Assembly (NCBI RefSeq): GCF_900113965.1
Contig: NZ_FORI01000009.1
Location: 1 to 64,000, forward strand
From: Treponema bryantii
GTDB lineage: Bacteria > Spirochaetota > Spirochaetia > Treponematales > Treponemataceae
Length of the DNA: 64,000 bases
Reading direction: 5' to 3'
Shown here: in pieces, positions 42,477 through 51,845 of the stretch
Layout of the letters: the number at the start of each line of letters is the position of its first letter
How positions within the stretch are numbered: the stretch's first letter is position 1
Program-made: the position numbers and the translations under genes
Notes under the pieces: model-generated
Databases searched by the model: none
What the model saw: only the letters and a program-made list of their open reading frames with translations
Told to the model about the DNA's origin: nothing

Positions 42477-44549
42477 CTATACTGTGAACTGGCCGATCTG
42501 TTCTCCGATGTCTGTGATGGAATCTTTCATTTCATCTGAAATCTGAGACAGTTCTGCTCCACTCTCATTAATCTTGTGGGCACCGGCAGACATTTCATCC
42601 ATACTGTTTTTCATAACAGAAGATGATTCCTGCAGGCTCGCAATATTTCTAAAGATAAGCTTATTACCTTCAATCATTTCCTGAGCAGAATTACTTACTT
42701 CAGAAGTACTCATGTTCATAACGCGAAGGGTTTCAATAACCTGCTTTGAACCTTCATTCTGCTCGGCCATAGCAGTTTTGATTTCATTAACAAGCTGATT
42801 TGTATTATCAATTTCGTGAGATACACCGGCAAAGGCACGGCTAGATTCCTGAGACTCTTCAACAACCTCCAGAATAGAAGCCTGAATACTGTTCAGCTGA
42901 TCTCCGATAGTCTTAGACTGTTCAGTTGAAGTTTCTGAAAGCTTACGGATTTCATCTGCAACGACAGCAAATCCCTTACCTGCTTCACCCGCATGAGCCG
43001 CTTCGATTGCCGCGTTCATAGCAAGAAGGTTTGTCTGTTCGGCAATATTTGCAATTGCCTGGTTAGCTTCCTGAAGCATCTTTGACTTATCTTCGATCTG
43101 ATAAATCTTTTCGTTTACGGCAGCCTGCTTAGCCTGACCAGACTGAGCCTGCTTTTCAAGCTGATTAAAGGATTCAGCCATTTTATCTACAGAGTTATTT
43201 ACAGACTGAATGTTTCCAACCATCTGTTCAACTGCAGAAGAAGCCTCTGATACTCCATCAGCCTGCTGACGAATCATTCGTTCAAGGGAATCAATATTTG
43301 CGGCAATCTCATTTACAGCACCTGCAGTTTCCTGAACGTTCTGTGTCTGCTGATTAATCTGAGAATGTACGGCATCAATATGTGAAATAATCTGAGTGAT
43401 AGCGCTGGCAGTATTTTGTGTACTTGAAGTCATACTGTTACCAACGTTGCTCAGGTTCTGTTCAGAAGATTTCAAGTTCTCAATAATTCCCTGAAGCTTT
43501 TCAATGAACAGATTTTCATTTTCAACAAGACTTTCGAAAACCTTGAACATTGATTTTCCACGCAGAGTAACACGCTTTGTAAGATCTGCATTTCCTGAAC
43601 TTAAATCGCAAACAGCATCATTAAGAATATTAAGATGATTTATCATCGCAAGAATTTGAGTAGCAAGGAAAACGATGATGAGAATAGTAACAATTCCGGC
43701 GATAAGAGCTGTACGACCATTTGCAACAAAATCTTTCATTGTATATGGCTTTTCCATTGCAATATGCCAGCTTACAAGAGGAATTGCGGCAAGGACAAAA
43801 TCACTTGAAATGTTTGATTCAAAAGAAATATCCTTTGGCATAAAATCAAAATCTGAAAGCTCTGGCATTCGCTCTAAAATAGGAAGTTTCTTTTCAACAA
43901 TTGAATCATCAAGAGCGCCTGTAATTTCCTGTGCATCATTGAAGAGATACATTGTGATAGCAGGATCCAGTCCATCATACATTTCATTAATCATGCTTGT
44001 AAGAGGAATACCGGTTCCTAGCATACCGATTGATTTTCCGTTTTCTTTTACTACAGCATTTACCCAAAGGTTAGTTTGCTTGAGCTGTGGATTATAGTTT
44101 ATGTTGAAGTTATAGACATCGGTCTCATACATGGTCATGTTGTACCAGTAATCATTCGGATCTGCCGGATTTACAACATAACTTGGCTGCATATCACTCC
44201 AGAACATCTTATCAACATCTGATACCCAGAAAATTGATTTTGATTTAAATGATTCTTTGAATACTTCAAGATCCTTAAAAGCCGTTGCCTTAATTTCCTC
44301 ATCATATGGATTTTTAAGATACTCTTTTACGGCAGGCATTCTCAGCAGCTGAAGAACCAGGGTAAGCTGCTCATTCATAGATGTTTCAAACTTCGCTCTT
44401 TTTACACGAGCTTCCATCTCCATTTCTGCATAGGCATTAGTTCGTGCATGGTTACGGGCAACACTTCTAATCAAAGTAAAAAGGCCAACTGCCCCCAAAA
44501 AGCAAACAATAGCAACAATTATTGTAGCTTTTTTCAATTTAACGTTCAT
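42477..44549 (-). CDS. Methyl-accepting chemotaxis protein with Cache sensor domain
   Basis: 690 residues. Order: N-terminal membrane helix (IIVAIVCFLGAVGLFTLI), a periplasmic Cache-type sensor of about 250 residues, a second helix (LIAGIVTILIIVFLATQIL), a HAMP-like linker and the signalling coiled coil from about 350. The conserved hairpin tip is EQTNLLAMNAAIEAAHAGEA near residue 510, so it can couple to CheA/CheW. There is no CheR/CheB-binding pentapeptide at the C-terminus (GQFTV). The ligand is unknown. A GGGGAG ribosome site precedes the ATG. No other chemotaxis gene is adjacent, as is usual for orphan receptors. Confidence 0.94.
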   Translation of the reverse strand: MNVKLKKATIIVAIVCFLGAVGLFTLIRSVARNHARTNAYAEMEMEARVKRAKFETSMNEQLTLVLQLLRMPAVKEYLKNPYDEEIKATAFKDLEVFKESFKSKSIFWVSDVDKMFWSDMQPSYVVNPADPNDYWYNMTMYETDVYNFNINYNPQLKQTNLWVNAVVKENGKSIGMLGTGIPLTSMINEMYDGLDPAITMYLFNDAQEITGALDDSIVEKKLPILERMPELSDFDFMPKDISFESNISSDFVLAAIPLVSWHIAMEKPYTMKDFVANGRTALIAGIVTILIIVFLATQILAMINHLNILNDAVCDLSSGNADLTKRVTLRGKSMFKVFESLVENENLFIEKLQGIIENLKSSEQNLSNVGNSMTSSTQNTASAITQIISHIDAVHSQINQQTQNVQETAGAVNEIAANIDSLERMIRQQADGVSEASSAVEQMVGNIQSVNNSVDKMAESFNQLEKQAQSGQAKQAAVNEKIYQIEDKSKMLQEANQAIANIAEQTNLLAMNAAIEAAHAGEAGKGFAVVADEIRKLSETSTEQSKTIGDQLNSIQASILEVVEESQESSRAFAGVSHEIDNTNQLVNEIKTAMAEQNEGSKQVIETLRVMNMSTSEVSNSAQEMIEGNKLIFRNIASLQESSSVMKNSMDEMSAGAHKINESGAELSQISDEMKDSITDIGEQIGQFTV

Positions 44550-44675
44550 ACAGACTCCCCTAAATTATAATAATCCTAATATACAATAATATTTTATTAC
44601 CGCTTATAAAAATAAGCAAATCTTTATTGATTCTTATAACAAGTCTTTTATATTTGAATAAGAAAGCTCCCTTAT

Positions 44676-44704
44676 TTGCCTGTGTTATAGTGTTGGTATA
44701 TAAT
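44676..44704 (+). promoter_or_regulatory. Promoter of the sialate esterase operon
   Basis: TTGCCT (44676-44681), 17-bp spacer, TATAAT (44699-44704). A ribosome site (GAGGAAA) and the ATG at 44725 follow, giving an ordinary short leader. Confidence 0.65.
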
Positions 44705-44724
44705 AGAAAAAACGCGAGGAAAAT

Positions 44725-46431
44725 ATGGCAGATTTCAAAAAAAATGACTTTTCGGTGGCAGATTTTTCGCTAGCCGCAGTTTTTTCTGATCACATGGTAT
44801 TGCAGAGAAATAAATATGTAGCTGTGTTCGGCAATGCTAAGGACGGCATTGTAATTAAGGTCTCTCTTTGTAATGAGAAGGGTACGGTGATTGCAGAGAA
44901 CTCTACTCTGTCTGAGAACGGCCGCTGGCTTGTTGAGTTAGAGCCGCAGAGTGCACAAACTGGCTGTTCATTGTGCGTTACTGATGGAAAAGAAAAAATC
45001 TGTTTTTCTGATATTGCTATTGGTGAAGTCTGGCTGGCAGGCGGTCAGAGTAATATGGAGTTTGAACTTCAGAACTGTACAGAAGGACCGGATGAATTAA
45101 AAGATGATAAGGCCGGTAAGAACGTTCGTTTTTATTATACCAATAAGATTGGCTGGATGGATGAGAAGTTTTTCGAAGCCGAGCGAAACACCTGCTGGCA
45201 GACCTGGGAAAGCCCTTCGCGTGGAGCATGGTCTGCAGTGGGCTACTTTTTTGCAAAGAAGCTTGCAGAAGATTTGGACTGTGTTGTAGGCGTAATTGGC
45301 TGTAACTGGGGTGGAACCTCGGCAAGTGCCTGGATGAGCCGAGAATATCTTGAAGCTGACAGAGACCTGAATACTTATCTTTCCGACTATGAAAATGCAG
45401 TAAGTGGAAAATCCATAGAACAGCAGTGCAAAGAATATGATGACTATGAAATAGAAAATGCAAAATGGCAGGAAGGCTTTTCAAAGCTCTGGGAAAAAGA
45501 CCATGAAATTACCTGGGAAGCAGCAGAAAAGATTCTTGGTAAGAATCCATGGCCGGGTCCTGCTTCCTGCAAAAATCCTTACCGCCCTACCGGGCTTTAT
45601 GATTGTATGCTTGCCCGTATTATGCCATATACTCTGAAAGGTGTTATCTGGTATCAGGGAGAAAGTGATGATCATAAGCCACGTTCTTATGCAAAGCTCT
45701 TTACCTCTATGATTGAAAACTGGCGTTGCGATTTTAAGGATGCTGATTTACCTTTTGTCTTTGTTCAGCTTCCGGTACACCGCTATCAGGCTGATCCTGA
45801 TTATAAGCACTGGTGTATTGTTCGTGAGCAGCAGGCAAAGGTTCATGCGAGTGTAAAAAATACGTGGCTGACAGGCTGTTTTGATTTAGGACAGTTTAGT
45901 GATATTCATCCTCGTGCAAAAAAAGTCCTTGCTGAAAGAATGGAAAAGAACGCTCTGGCAAATGTATATAAGATTATTCCTTCTGTTGATGCTGGAGCTC
46001 CACAACTTGAAGGCTGTCATGCTTTATATTCAGAAACTGACGGTGGCCGCCTTGTACTAACCTTCTCTAATGCACCAACAGGCTTTGAAGTTCGCGCAGA
46101 TGAAGTACGTCTCGAAGAATACAAAAAGATGGAAGCTAATCAGGATATAACTGTAGCAGAAGATTTTACAGGTTTTGAAATTGCAGGAAGCGACGGTGTG
46201 TGGTACCCGGCAAAGTTTGCATTCGGCGGAACTGACGGAAAACAAAACACAATTGTTCTGTGCAGCGAAAAAGTTAGCCGCCCGCTTGCTGCACGTTACG
46301 GCTGGTATAATTACGGACCTGTTACAATTTATGGAAAGAACGGTCTTCCACTCTGCCCTTTCCAGACCGGCAGCATAAAAGCAGAAGGCGGTGACGGGCA
46401 CGCAAAGATTCAGCAGATAATGACGGTATGA
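44725..46431 (+). CDS. Sialate O-acetylesterase family protein
   Basis: 568 residues. The SASA/SGNH-type signature is intact: nucleophile Ser in LAGGQSNMEF, the block VIWYQGESDD, and a C-terminal Asp/His pair in SDIHPRAK. Members remove acetyl groups from sialic acids or from plant or host glycans. No signal peptide is obvious, so it may act inside the cell or be exported by an unrecognised route. The N-terminal 80 residues look like a beta-sandwich (HMVLQRNKYVAVFG), normal for the family. The next gene begins in its stop codon (ATGA), so its secreted product is probably co-produced. Confidence 0.9.
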   Translation: MADFKKNDFSVADFSLAAVFSDHMVLQRNKYVAVFGNAKDGIVIKVSLCNEKGTVIAENSTLSENGRWLVELEPQSAQTGCSLCVTDGKEKICFSDIAIGEVWLAGGQSNMEFELQNCTEGPDELKDDKAGKNVRFYYTNKIGWMDEKFFEAERNTCWQTWESPSRGAWSAVGYFFAKKLAEDLDCVVGVIGCNWGGTSASAWMSREYLEADRDLNTYLSDYENAVSGKSIEQQCKEYDDYEIENAKWQEGFSKLWEKDHEITWEAAEKILGKNPWPGPASCKNPYRPTGLYDCMLARIMPYTLKGVIWYQGESDDHKPRSYAKLFTSMIENWRCDFKDADLPFVFVQLPVHRYQADPDYKHWCIVREQQAKVHASVKNTWLTGCFDLGQFSDIHPRAKKVLAERMEKNALANVYKIIPSVDAGAPQLEGCHALYSETDGGRLVLTFSNAPTGFEVRADEVRLEEYKKMEANQDITVAEDFTGFEIAGSDGVWYPAKFAFGGTDGKQNTIVLCSEKVSRPLAARYGWYNYGPVTIYGKNGLPLCPFQTGSIKAEGGDGHAKIQQIMTV

Positions 46432-47039
46432 GAAAAGAACAACACCGGTGGTTGAGCCTGCGGTCCCTGAGCCTGGTCGAAGGGTCGAAACCACCTTTCA
46501 TAATTACACTTCTCTTACTCCTGATTTCTGCATCAGTTTTTTCCCAACCCGTGCCCGGCTCATACTACGACTTCATCGACGCCACCAAGGATATGCCGGC
46601 TGGCCACGACAAGCAGTCTCTCATAATTTACCGTGCCGACAATGTTGGCGTACTCAACGACATTCGCTGTTTCCTGCGCCTCGAAGATGAAGAGGGCAAC
46701 GACGTAACCTACACCGCATGCACCGCCACCTACGAGTGGATGAGCACTCCCGACATCATCAGAAATTACAAGCACACCTACTTCCTCAGCGGCGGAATGG
46801 CAATGCACCTCAAACTCAAAAAGGGCCGTTACAAAATCTCGCTCTACACCCCGCCCGATCAGCAGAATAACTTCACCTATGCCGAGGCTGACGCAAAGCC
46901 TTTCCAGTGGGAATCAAATATTTTTGAATACAATACAGAAAATCCAACAAAGGTAATCTTTGTCACCCCAACCCGCAACGACAACGGCTTCTACAACGGT
47001 GGCTGGGTGATTGATTATAAAAATGGTAGAAAACCATGA
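46428..47039 (+). CDS. Secreted protein of unknown function with repeat-derived N-terminus
   Basis: 203 residues. A hydrophobic stretch (FIITLLLLLISASVFSQ) with a likely cleavage after it marks secretion. The n-region before it (HRWLSLRSLSLVEGSKPP) is a translated family B repeat and makes the signal unusually long. The mature part is beta-rich with several aromatic residues and resembles a carbohydrate-binding or jelly-roll domain, but I cannot name a family. The start overlaps the esterase stop by four bases. The last 40 codons reappear as a fragment at 47940-48059, so a paralogue once lay downstream. Confidence 0.75.
   Translation: MRKEQHRWLSLRSLSLVEGSKPPFIITLLLLLISASVFSQPVPGSYYDFIDATKDMPAGHDKQSLIIYRADNVGVLNDIRCFLRLEDEEGNDVTYTACTATYEWMSTPDIIRNYKHTYFLSGGMAMHLKLKKGRYKISLYTPPDQQNNFTYAEADAKPFQWESNIFEYNTENPTKVIFVTPTRNDNGFYNGGWVIDYKNGRKP
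46446..46495. repeat. Family B repeat inside a signal-peptide region
   Basis: CGGTGGTTGAGCCTGCGGTC... to ...GGTCGAAACCACC, a 50-bp variant form with a longer inner loop. It codes for the n-region of the secreted protein. Confidence 0.8.
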
Positions 47040-47043
47040 TGCA

Positions 47044-47772
47044 CTAATTATTCAGCAGAATATCCTTAAAAGAATAAATTCCGTTTTTCAAATTTGTAAG
47101 TTTTAGTGCGGTCTTCAAAATTCCCTGAGCAAACACAGAACGATCAGAAGCTTTATGTGTAAAAATTATTTCTTCGCCAAAAGTGTTTGTAAACAAAACT
47201 GTATGTTCACCTTTTATGTTTCCGGCACGAACACTATGAATGTACACAGAAATATTTTTATTCGCCTGTAAAATTGCATCCTTAATCATTAATGCTGTTC
47301 CACTTGGAATATCTTTTTTATTTACATGATGATATTCCATAATATTTGCATCAACAATGTTTGTGAGTTTTGAATAGGCTTTAACTGCTTCAATAAAAAA
47401 GATTAATTCTTCACTGAAGTTAGAAGACATACAAATTGGAAATAGCTCTGCCGTTTTTTCTATACTTAAAATCTCTTCGCTGGAAAAACCTGTTGTTCCA
47501 ATAATCAAAGGCTTTTTCAGTTGTTTATATTTTTTAAGATTATTTAAGCAGGAGTCTCTGGTTGCAACGTCTATTAAAACATCACAAGTTGAACAGTCAT
47601 CCAAGTCAGTAGTAATTTCAACCGAATTGTTATTGCAAAGGATTTTCTCTCCTACCCTTGCATTTCCCTCTCTTGCAATTGCAGCAGTTAATTCATAATC
47701 ATTACTTTTATTAATAAGATTTATGATTTCGGTAGCCAGTCGTCCAGTACATCCAATAATTCCTAATTTCAT
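47044..47772 (-). CDS. dapB: 4-hydroxy-tetrahydrodipicolinate reductase
   Basis: DapB reduces HTPA to tetrahydrodipicolinate in lysine and diaminopimelate synthesis. The nucleotide-binding start KLGIIGCTGRLA, the GTTG motif (IIGTTGFS) and the substrate motif EYHHVNKKDIPSGTA are present in 242 residues, so the enzyme looks complete. The gene is clearly richer in A+T than its neighbours. It is sandwiched between the secreted-protein gene and two gene remnants, suggesting acquisition by transfer or rearrangement. TATAAT (47784-47779) ends six bases before the ATG. It could be a second dapB beside a chromosomal one. Confidence 0.92.
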   Translation of the reverse strand: MKLGIIGCTGRLATEIINLINKSNDYELTAAIAREGNARVGEKILCNNNSVEITTDLDDCSTCDVLIDVATRDSCLNNLKKYKQLKKPLIIGTTGFSSEEILSIEKTAELFPICMSSNFSEELIFFIEAVKAYSKLTNIVDANIMEYHHVNKKDIPSGTALMIKDAILQANKNISVYIHSVRAGNIKGEHTVLFTNTFGEEIIFTHKASDRSVFAQGILKTALKLTNLKNGIYSFKDILLNN

Positions 47773-47827
47773 ATTTCCATTATAGAAATAATTATTAAGA
47801 ATTACTACATCTTGGCTTTCGTTATTT

Positions 47828-47941
47828 TTAGAGACATGCCCTACTCTCAGGATTATTTAATTTCTTATTAAATTTCTTTGAAGGTGAATCATAAAAATAT
47901 GGATTACCATAATCATCAATTTGTCTTACCTGAATAGTTTT
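47828..47941 (-). pseudogene. Remnant: C-terminal fragment of an unknown gene
   Basis: On the minus strand the frame reads TIQVRQIDDYGNPYFYDSPS and on to a stop at 47828 (…NNPESRACL). Codon choice and composition look like genuine protein, but the frame runs straight into the fragment at 47940-48059 and has no start. I read it as the 3' end of a gene cut by the same event that brought dapB. The parent family is unknown. Confidence 0.5.
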
Positions 47942-48059
47942 TTTGAATACAATACAGAAAATCCGACAAAGGTAATCTTTGTTACCCCTACCCGCAACGA
48001 CAACGGATTCTACAACGGCGGCTGGATCATAGATTACAAATCCGCCAGAAAACCGTGAT
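47940..48059 (+). pseudogene. Remnant: C-terminal fragment of a paralogue of the secreted protein
   Basis: About 120 bp matching 46921-47040, including the stop. Most differences are at third codon positions (for example GGT/GGC, ACC/ACT), so the fragment descends from a full paralogue that evolved under selection and was later truncated; it is not a fresh copy. It encodes EYNTENPTKVIFVTPTRNDN and the end of the protein. Confidence 0.75.
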
Positions 48060-48129
48060 TAAAATTTCAATATAATTTCTGAATAAAAACTAACTTAACG
48101 TTTTCAAATTCTCATTGTATAATTTAGAT

Positions 48130-49050
48130 ATGCGTAATAGATTATTTTTTGTTTTAATTATTCTCTTAACTGGTATGTCTACTTTAACTGCTGTAGAGTT
48201 GAGCGGGACATATGATAAGAATTTTACAGTAACAACTGAATTTAACACTGTCTCAAAAGGAAAAACCCTGCGTGTAAAAAAAGGCGCTACCTTTGTAATG
48301 ACAGACGCAATTGTAAGTGGAAACATTATTGTAGAAGAAGGAGCTTCCTTTATTGCTCCAAAAGATGGACAGGGCTATCTGGTATTTAGTCAGGGAACTC
48401 ATGTTGAAGGTATAGATTTATACTACAAGGTTCGCGTTTCTGACACACTTGTCTTTACACGAAAATTTCCTATGACACTCGATGAAATCTGGAAGAGCGG
48501 AAATCAGCAGCTCATAGAAATGGTTTCAGTCATTGAGTTTTGTTACAGCACTTCTTTGAAGGGTTGGATTTCAATAAATGAATGGCGCTTTATGAATCCT
48601 TTTAATGAAAATTTATTTGATGATTATGATATGATATTTACGAAGTCGGCTTCGCAGGAACCTGAACCAGAATGCCGTTCTCTGATTGTCAAAAATAAAG
48701 CCAGCGTTGTTATTCTGCCTCGAAATGATCCGGGTAGAAGAAGTCCTACAATTAATGAATCAATAATTGTTGAAGCAGGCTCTTCTTTAACCGGAACAAA
48801 AGAAGCCAGACTTGAATTGAGAAATGGTGCAAAAGTTCAGGGAATTCCTCTTTATTTATTTTTTGACGATAAGCCGGTTTTAACTGAAACCTTCCTTTCT
48901 GATTTATGGACTCAGCGCGAATTTAAGAAAAGAGAACGACTTACAATTCATTATGACTCAAAATTAAATGGCTGGGTTTTTGAAGACCGGCTTTATCCAT
49001 CTGATCTTACGGACGACGTCAAAAAGAAGATTGAGAAGATTAAGAAATAA
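48130..49050 (+). CDS. Exported protein with two internal repeats, unknown function
   Basis: 306 residues with a signal peptide (LFFVLIILLTGMSTLTAVE). The mature protein consists of two copies of a unit of about 110 residues: LRVKKGATFVMTD...GWISINEWRF and LIVKNKASVVILP...GWVFEDRLYP. Each has short beta strands with regular Gly/Ala turns, suggesting a small beta-helix, followed by an alpha segment (DLWTQREF, EIWKSGNQ). No catalytic motif. TATAAT (48118-48123) ends six bases before ATG 48130, the preferred start; there is no ribosome site. It stands alone after the rearranged dapB region. Confidence 0.75.
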   Translation: MRNRLFFVLIILLTGMSTLTAVELSGTYDKNFTVTTEFNTVSKGKTLRVKKGATFVMTDAIVSGNIIVEEGASFIAPKDGQGYLVFSQGTHVEGIDLYYKVRVSDTLVFTRKFPMTLDEIWKSGNQQLIEMVSVIEFCYSTSLKGWISINEWRFMNPFNENLFDDYDMIFTKSASQEPEPECRSLIVKNKASVVILPRNDPGRRSPTINESIIVEAGSSLTGTKEARLELRNGAKVQGIPLYLFFDDKPVLTETFLSDLWTQREFKKRERLTIHYDSKLNGWVFEDRLYPSDLTDDVKKKIEKIKK

Positions 49051-49113
49051 TAAAGAAACTTTGATTATCTGAACATTATTATTTACTCAGCAAAAATTGT
49101 TTCTTCTCCCTTT

Positions 49114-50034
49114 TTACGGTAACACATGTCCTGCAGCCAGATACAATCGATACCATTCTTCTCTGGACAGGCAAACATTTTCTGCCGCAATAATTTCAGC
49201 CATACGTTTTTCACTGGTTGTTCCGGTAATTACCTGCATTCCTGCAGGATGTCGTAAAATCCATGCAGTGGCAATAGTAGTGGTACTTACCTGAAACTTT
49301 TCTGCCAGATTTTGCAGTTCCTTGTTTAATTCCGGATATTTTTCACTATCAATAAAACATCCCTGCCAGTTCGGCATCTGGAATGGGGACCATGCCTGAA
49401 TTGTCATATCGTGCAGTCTTGAATAATCTAAAACACTGCCGTCGCGATCAGGTGCTCCATCTGAAGTCATATTTACTTCCAAACCGCTTGCAACCATGTT
49501 TGAAACTGGAATACTAAACTGCAACTGGTTTATGATGAGAGGCTGTTTTACATACTTTTTCAGCAATTCAATCTGCATTGGATTGTGATTGGATACACCG
49601 AAATGTCTAACCTTTCCTTTTTGATATAATTCATCAAATGCAGCTGCAACTTCTTCCGGTTCAACCAGTGCATCGGGGCGATGGAGCAAGAGCGCATCCA
49701 GATAGTCTGTTTGTAATCTTTTTAAGATCCCGTCTACCGAAGAAAGAATATGTTCCTTAGAAAAATCATAAAAGCCTTTACGGATGCCACATTTTGATTG
49801 CAGGAATAAATCTTCTCGTTTAATTGATTTATCTTTTGATATGGCTTCTCCGAAAATAGTCTCACTTTGTCCGCCGCCATAAATATCCGCATGGTCAAAA
49901 TAAAAGGCGCCTTGATCTAAGACTGAATGAATAAAATGCTGCATCTCATCACAAGTCTTATCTGCTAAGCGCATACAGCCCACTACAATGGCAGGCATTT
50001 TCTTACCTGTAGATCCTAAAACTATTTCTTTCAT
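49114..50034 (-). CDS. Aldo/keto reductase (YdhF-like)
   Basis: 306 residues. A TIM-barrel NADPH-dependent oxidoreductase: the active-site Asp and Tyr are in FYFDHADIYGGGQSE, the Lys in LFLQSKCGIRKG, and the position after the fourth strand reads ALLLHRPDAL, as in the YdhF branch. The C-terminal part shows ITGTTSEKRM, which would bind the cofactor phosphate. The substrate is unknown. The ribosome site GGAG precedes the ATG. It is transcribed in the same direction as the two ABC exporter genes upstream, with 27 bp between, so it may be part of their operon. Confidence 0.92.
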   Translation of the reverse strand: MKEIVLGSTGKKMPAIVVGCMRLADKTCDEMQHFIHSVLDQGAFYFDHADIYGGGQSETIFGEAISKDKSIKREDLFLQSKCGIRKGFYDFSKEHILSSVDGILKRLQTDYLDALLLHRPDALVEPEEVAAAFDELYQKGKVRHFGVSNHNPMQIELLKKYVKQPLIINQLQFSIPVSNMVASGLEVNMTSDGAPDRDGSVLDYSRLHDMTIQAWSPFQMPNWQGCFIDSEKYPELNKELQNLAEKFQVSTTTIATAWILRHPAGMQVITGTTSEKRMAEIIAAENVCLSREEWYRLYLAAGHVLP

Positions 50035-50061
50035 ACTTGCGCTCCTTTTCTTCCATTTTAT

Positions 50062-51825
50062 TTACGCAAACTGCGCTTGACGTAGTGCGTAATAGGCGCC
50101 CTTCTTTGCCATAAGTTCGGCTGGGCTGCCGCTCTCGACAATGCCGCCTTTATCAATTACAAAAATGCGGTCGGCATTTTGAATTGTTGAAAGACGGTGT
50201 GCGATTACGAAGCTTGTTCGTCCCTTAAGCATGCTCGCAATTCCTTTCTGAACAAGAAGCTCTGTCTTAGTATCGATACTAGAAGTTGCCTCATCCAGAA
50301 TCAGGATTCTTGGGTTACTGAGCATTGTGCGGGCAAACGCAACAAGCTGACGCTGGCCGTTTGAAAGTTCGCCGCCACGGGCTGTCAGTTTTGTATCGTA
50401 GCCGTCCGGCAGATTTTTGATAAAGTCATCTGCGTGAACAGCACGGCTTGCTTCGAGCATTTCTTCTTCCGTTGCATCCAGCTTTCCATACATTATGTTT
50501 TCACGGATTGTACCGCTGAAAATATAATTGTCCTGCGTCATGATTCCCATCTGAGTACGCAGACTCGAAAGCTCTACATCACGGATATCATTTCCATCTA
50601 TCAGGATCTCGCCGTCTTTAATATCATAAAAACGGCTTACCAGATTAACAACCGTAGATTTACCGGCACCTGTAGGTCCTACAAGAGCAATTGTTTCGCC
50701 TTGAGTCACAGAGAAGTCTACGTTCTTAAGAACATCTACATCATCAGTATAACCGAAGGTAACATTCTTAAACTCAACGCCTCCCTTGATTGCAGGCATT
50801 GCTTTAGCCCCAGCCTTACTGGTAACTAACGGTCGTTTGTCAATAATTTCAAAGATACGCTCGGCACCACTGGCCGCATTTACAAACTGGTTGTAAAAAT
50901 TACTGAGGTTCAGAATCGGCTGCCAGAACATTCCGACATAGCTTCCAAAGGCAATGTAAGTACCAATAGAAACACCTTCGATTCCAAGCAGTTTAATACC
51001 AACCATATAAAGTGCCATGGTTCCGACACTCCAGCACAAATCAATCCATGAACCAAAACCGTCACACCAGCGAACGGCTCGCAGGAACTCCTTGCGGTCA
51101 TCCCAAACTAACGACTGGAAGGTTTTATCAGTCTCCTGCTCTGCACGGAAGCTCTGAATAATTTTGATTCCAGAAAGATCTTCATTGATAAACGCATTCA
51201 TATTCGAAGACTTCTGACGCTTTGCCTTCCAGTGTTTTTCTGCCATTATCGAAATCAGAAAAACTCCACCGATAAGGAAAGGCAGACTGCAAAGGGCTGC
51301 AAGCGCAAGCTTCCAGTTTTTTACAAACATAATCACCATAACCGCAATGACCGTAACAAGGTTCGGAATCAAAGTGGTAACGGCATTTTCAATAATGTCC
51401 TTGAGCGAGTTCGAGTCACCGATAATTCTCGCAAGAATTTTTCCGGACGGACGCGAATCAAAAAACGCAAGGTCCAGTCCCTGAATATGGTCGTACAATT
51501 CCTGGCGCAGCTCCTGAATAACCTTGTTACTTGTCTTTGCCATCAAAAGCATACGAAGCTTGATTGCAAGAACCGCAAGGATGTTGATTGCTGCACCCAG
51601 CAGTACGATGCGGACAAGTCCTGGAACATCGCCCGGAAGAATATAGCGGTCGATAGCGCGTTCATTCAAAAGCGGATTCACAAGGTCTACCGCTGTACCG
51701 AAAGCCATCAGCGCAAATACGCCCGCAATTCGTTTCTTATATTTAAGCAGGTAACGGAAAAGTCGTGGCATCGTTTCGAAGTTCGATTTCTGCACCTGCT
51801 GTTCATCTACCTTATAACTGTTCAT
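50062..51825 (-). CDS. Heterodimeric ABC exporter subunit (catalytic Walker B)
   Basis: 587 residues: six membrane helices (ABC type IV exporter fold) and a C-terminal ATPase domain. Walker A is GPTGAGKST, the signature reads LSNGQRQ instead of LSGGQ, Walker B is ILILDEATSSID with the catalytic Glu, and the switch His is in IAHRL. With the neighbouring subunit it forms a heterodimer that exports a lipid, drug or peptide. The altered signature here and the altered Walker B in the partner would fall on the same composite site, the pattern known from TM287/288 and LmrCD. The ribosome site is GGAG. Confidence 0.93.
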   Translation of the reverse strand: MNSYKVDEQQVQKSNFETMPRLFRYLLKYKKRIAGVFALMAFGTAVDLVNPLLNERAIDRYILPGDVPGLVRIVLLGAAINILAVLAIKLRMLLMAKTSNKVIQELRQELYDHIQGLDLAFFDSRPSGKILARIIGDSNSLKDIIENAVTTLIPNLVTVIAVMVIMFVKNWKLALAALCSLPFLIGGVFLISIMAEKHWKAKRQKSSNMNAFINEDLSGIKIIQSFRAEQETDKTFQSLVWDDRKEFLRAVRWCDGFGSWIDLCWSVGTMALYMVGIKLLGIEGVSIGTYIAFGSYVGMFWQPILNLSNFYNQFVNAASGAERIFEIIDKRPLVTSKAGAKAMPAIKGGVEFKNVTFGYTDDVDVLKNVDFSVTQGETIALVGPTGAGKSTVVNLVSRFYDIKDGEILIDGNDIRDVELSSLRTQMGIMTQDNYIFSGTIRENIMYGKLDATEEEMLEASRAVHADDFIKNLPDGYDTKLTARGGELSNGQRQLVAFARTMLSNPRILILDEATSSIDTKTELLVQKGIASMLKGRTSFVIAHRLSTIQNADRIFVIDKGGIVESGSPAELMAKKGAYYALRQAQFA

Positions 51826-51845
51826 AAATATCTCCGTAAATTATC

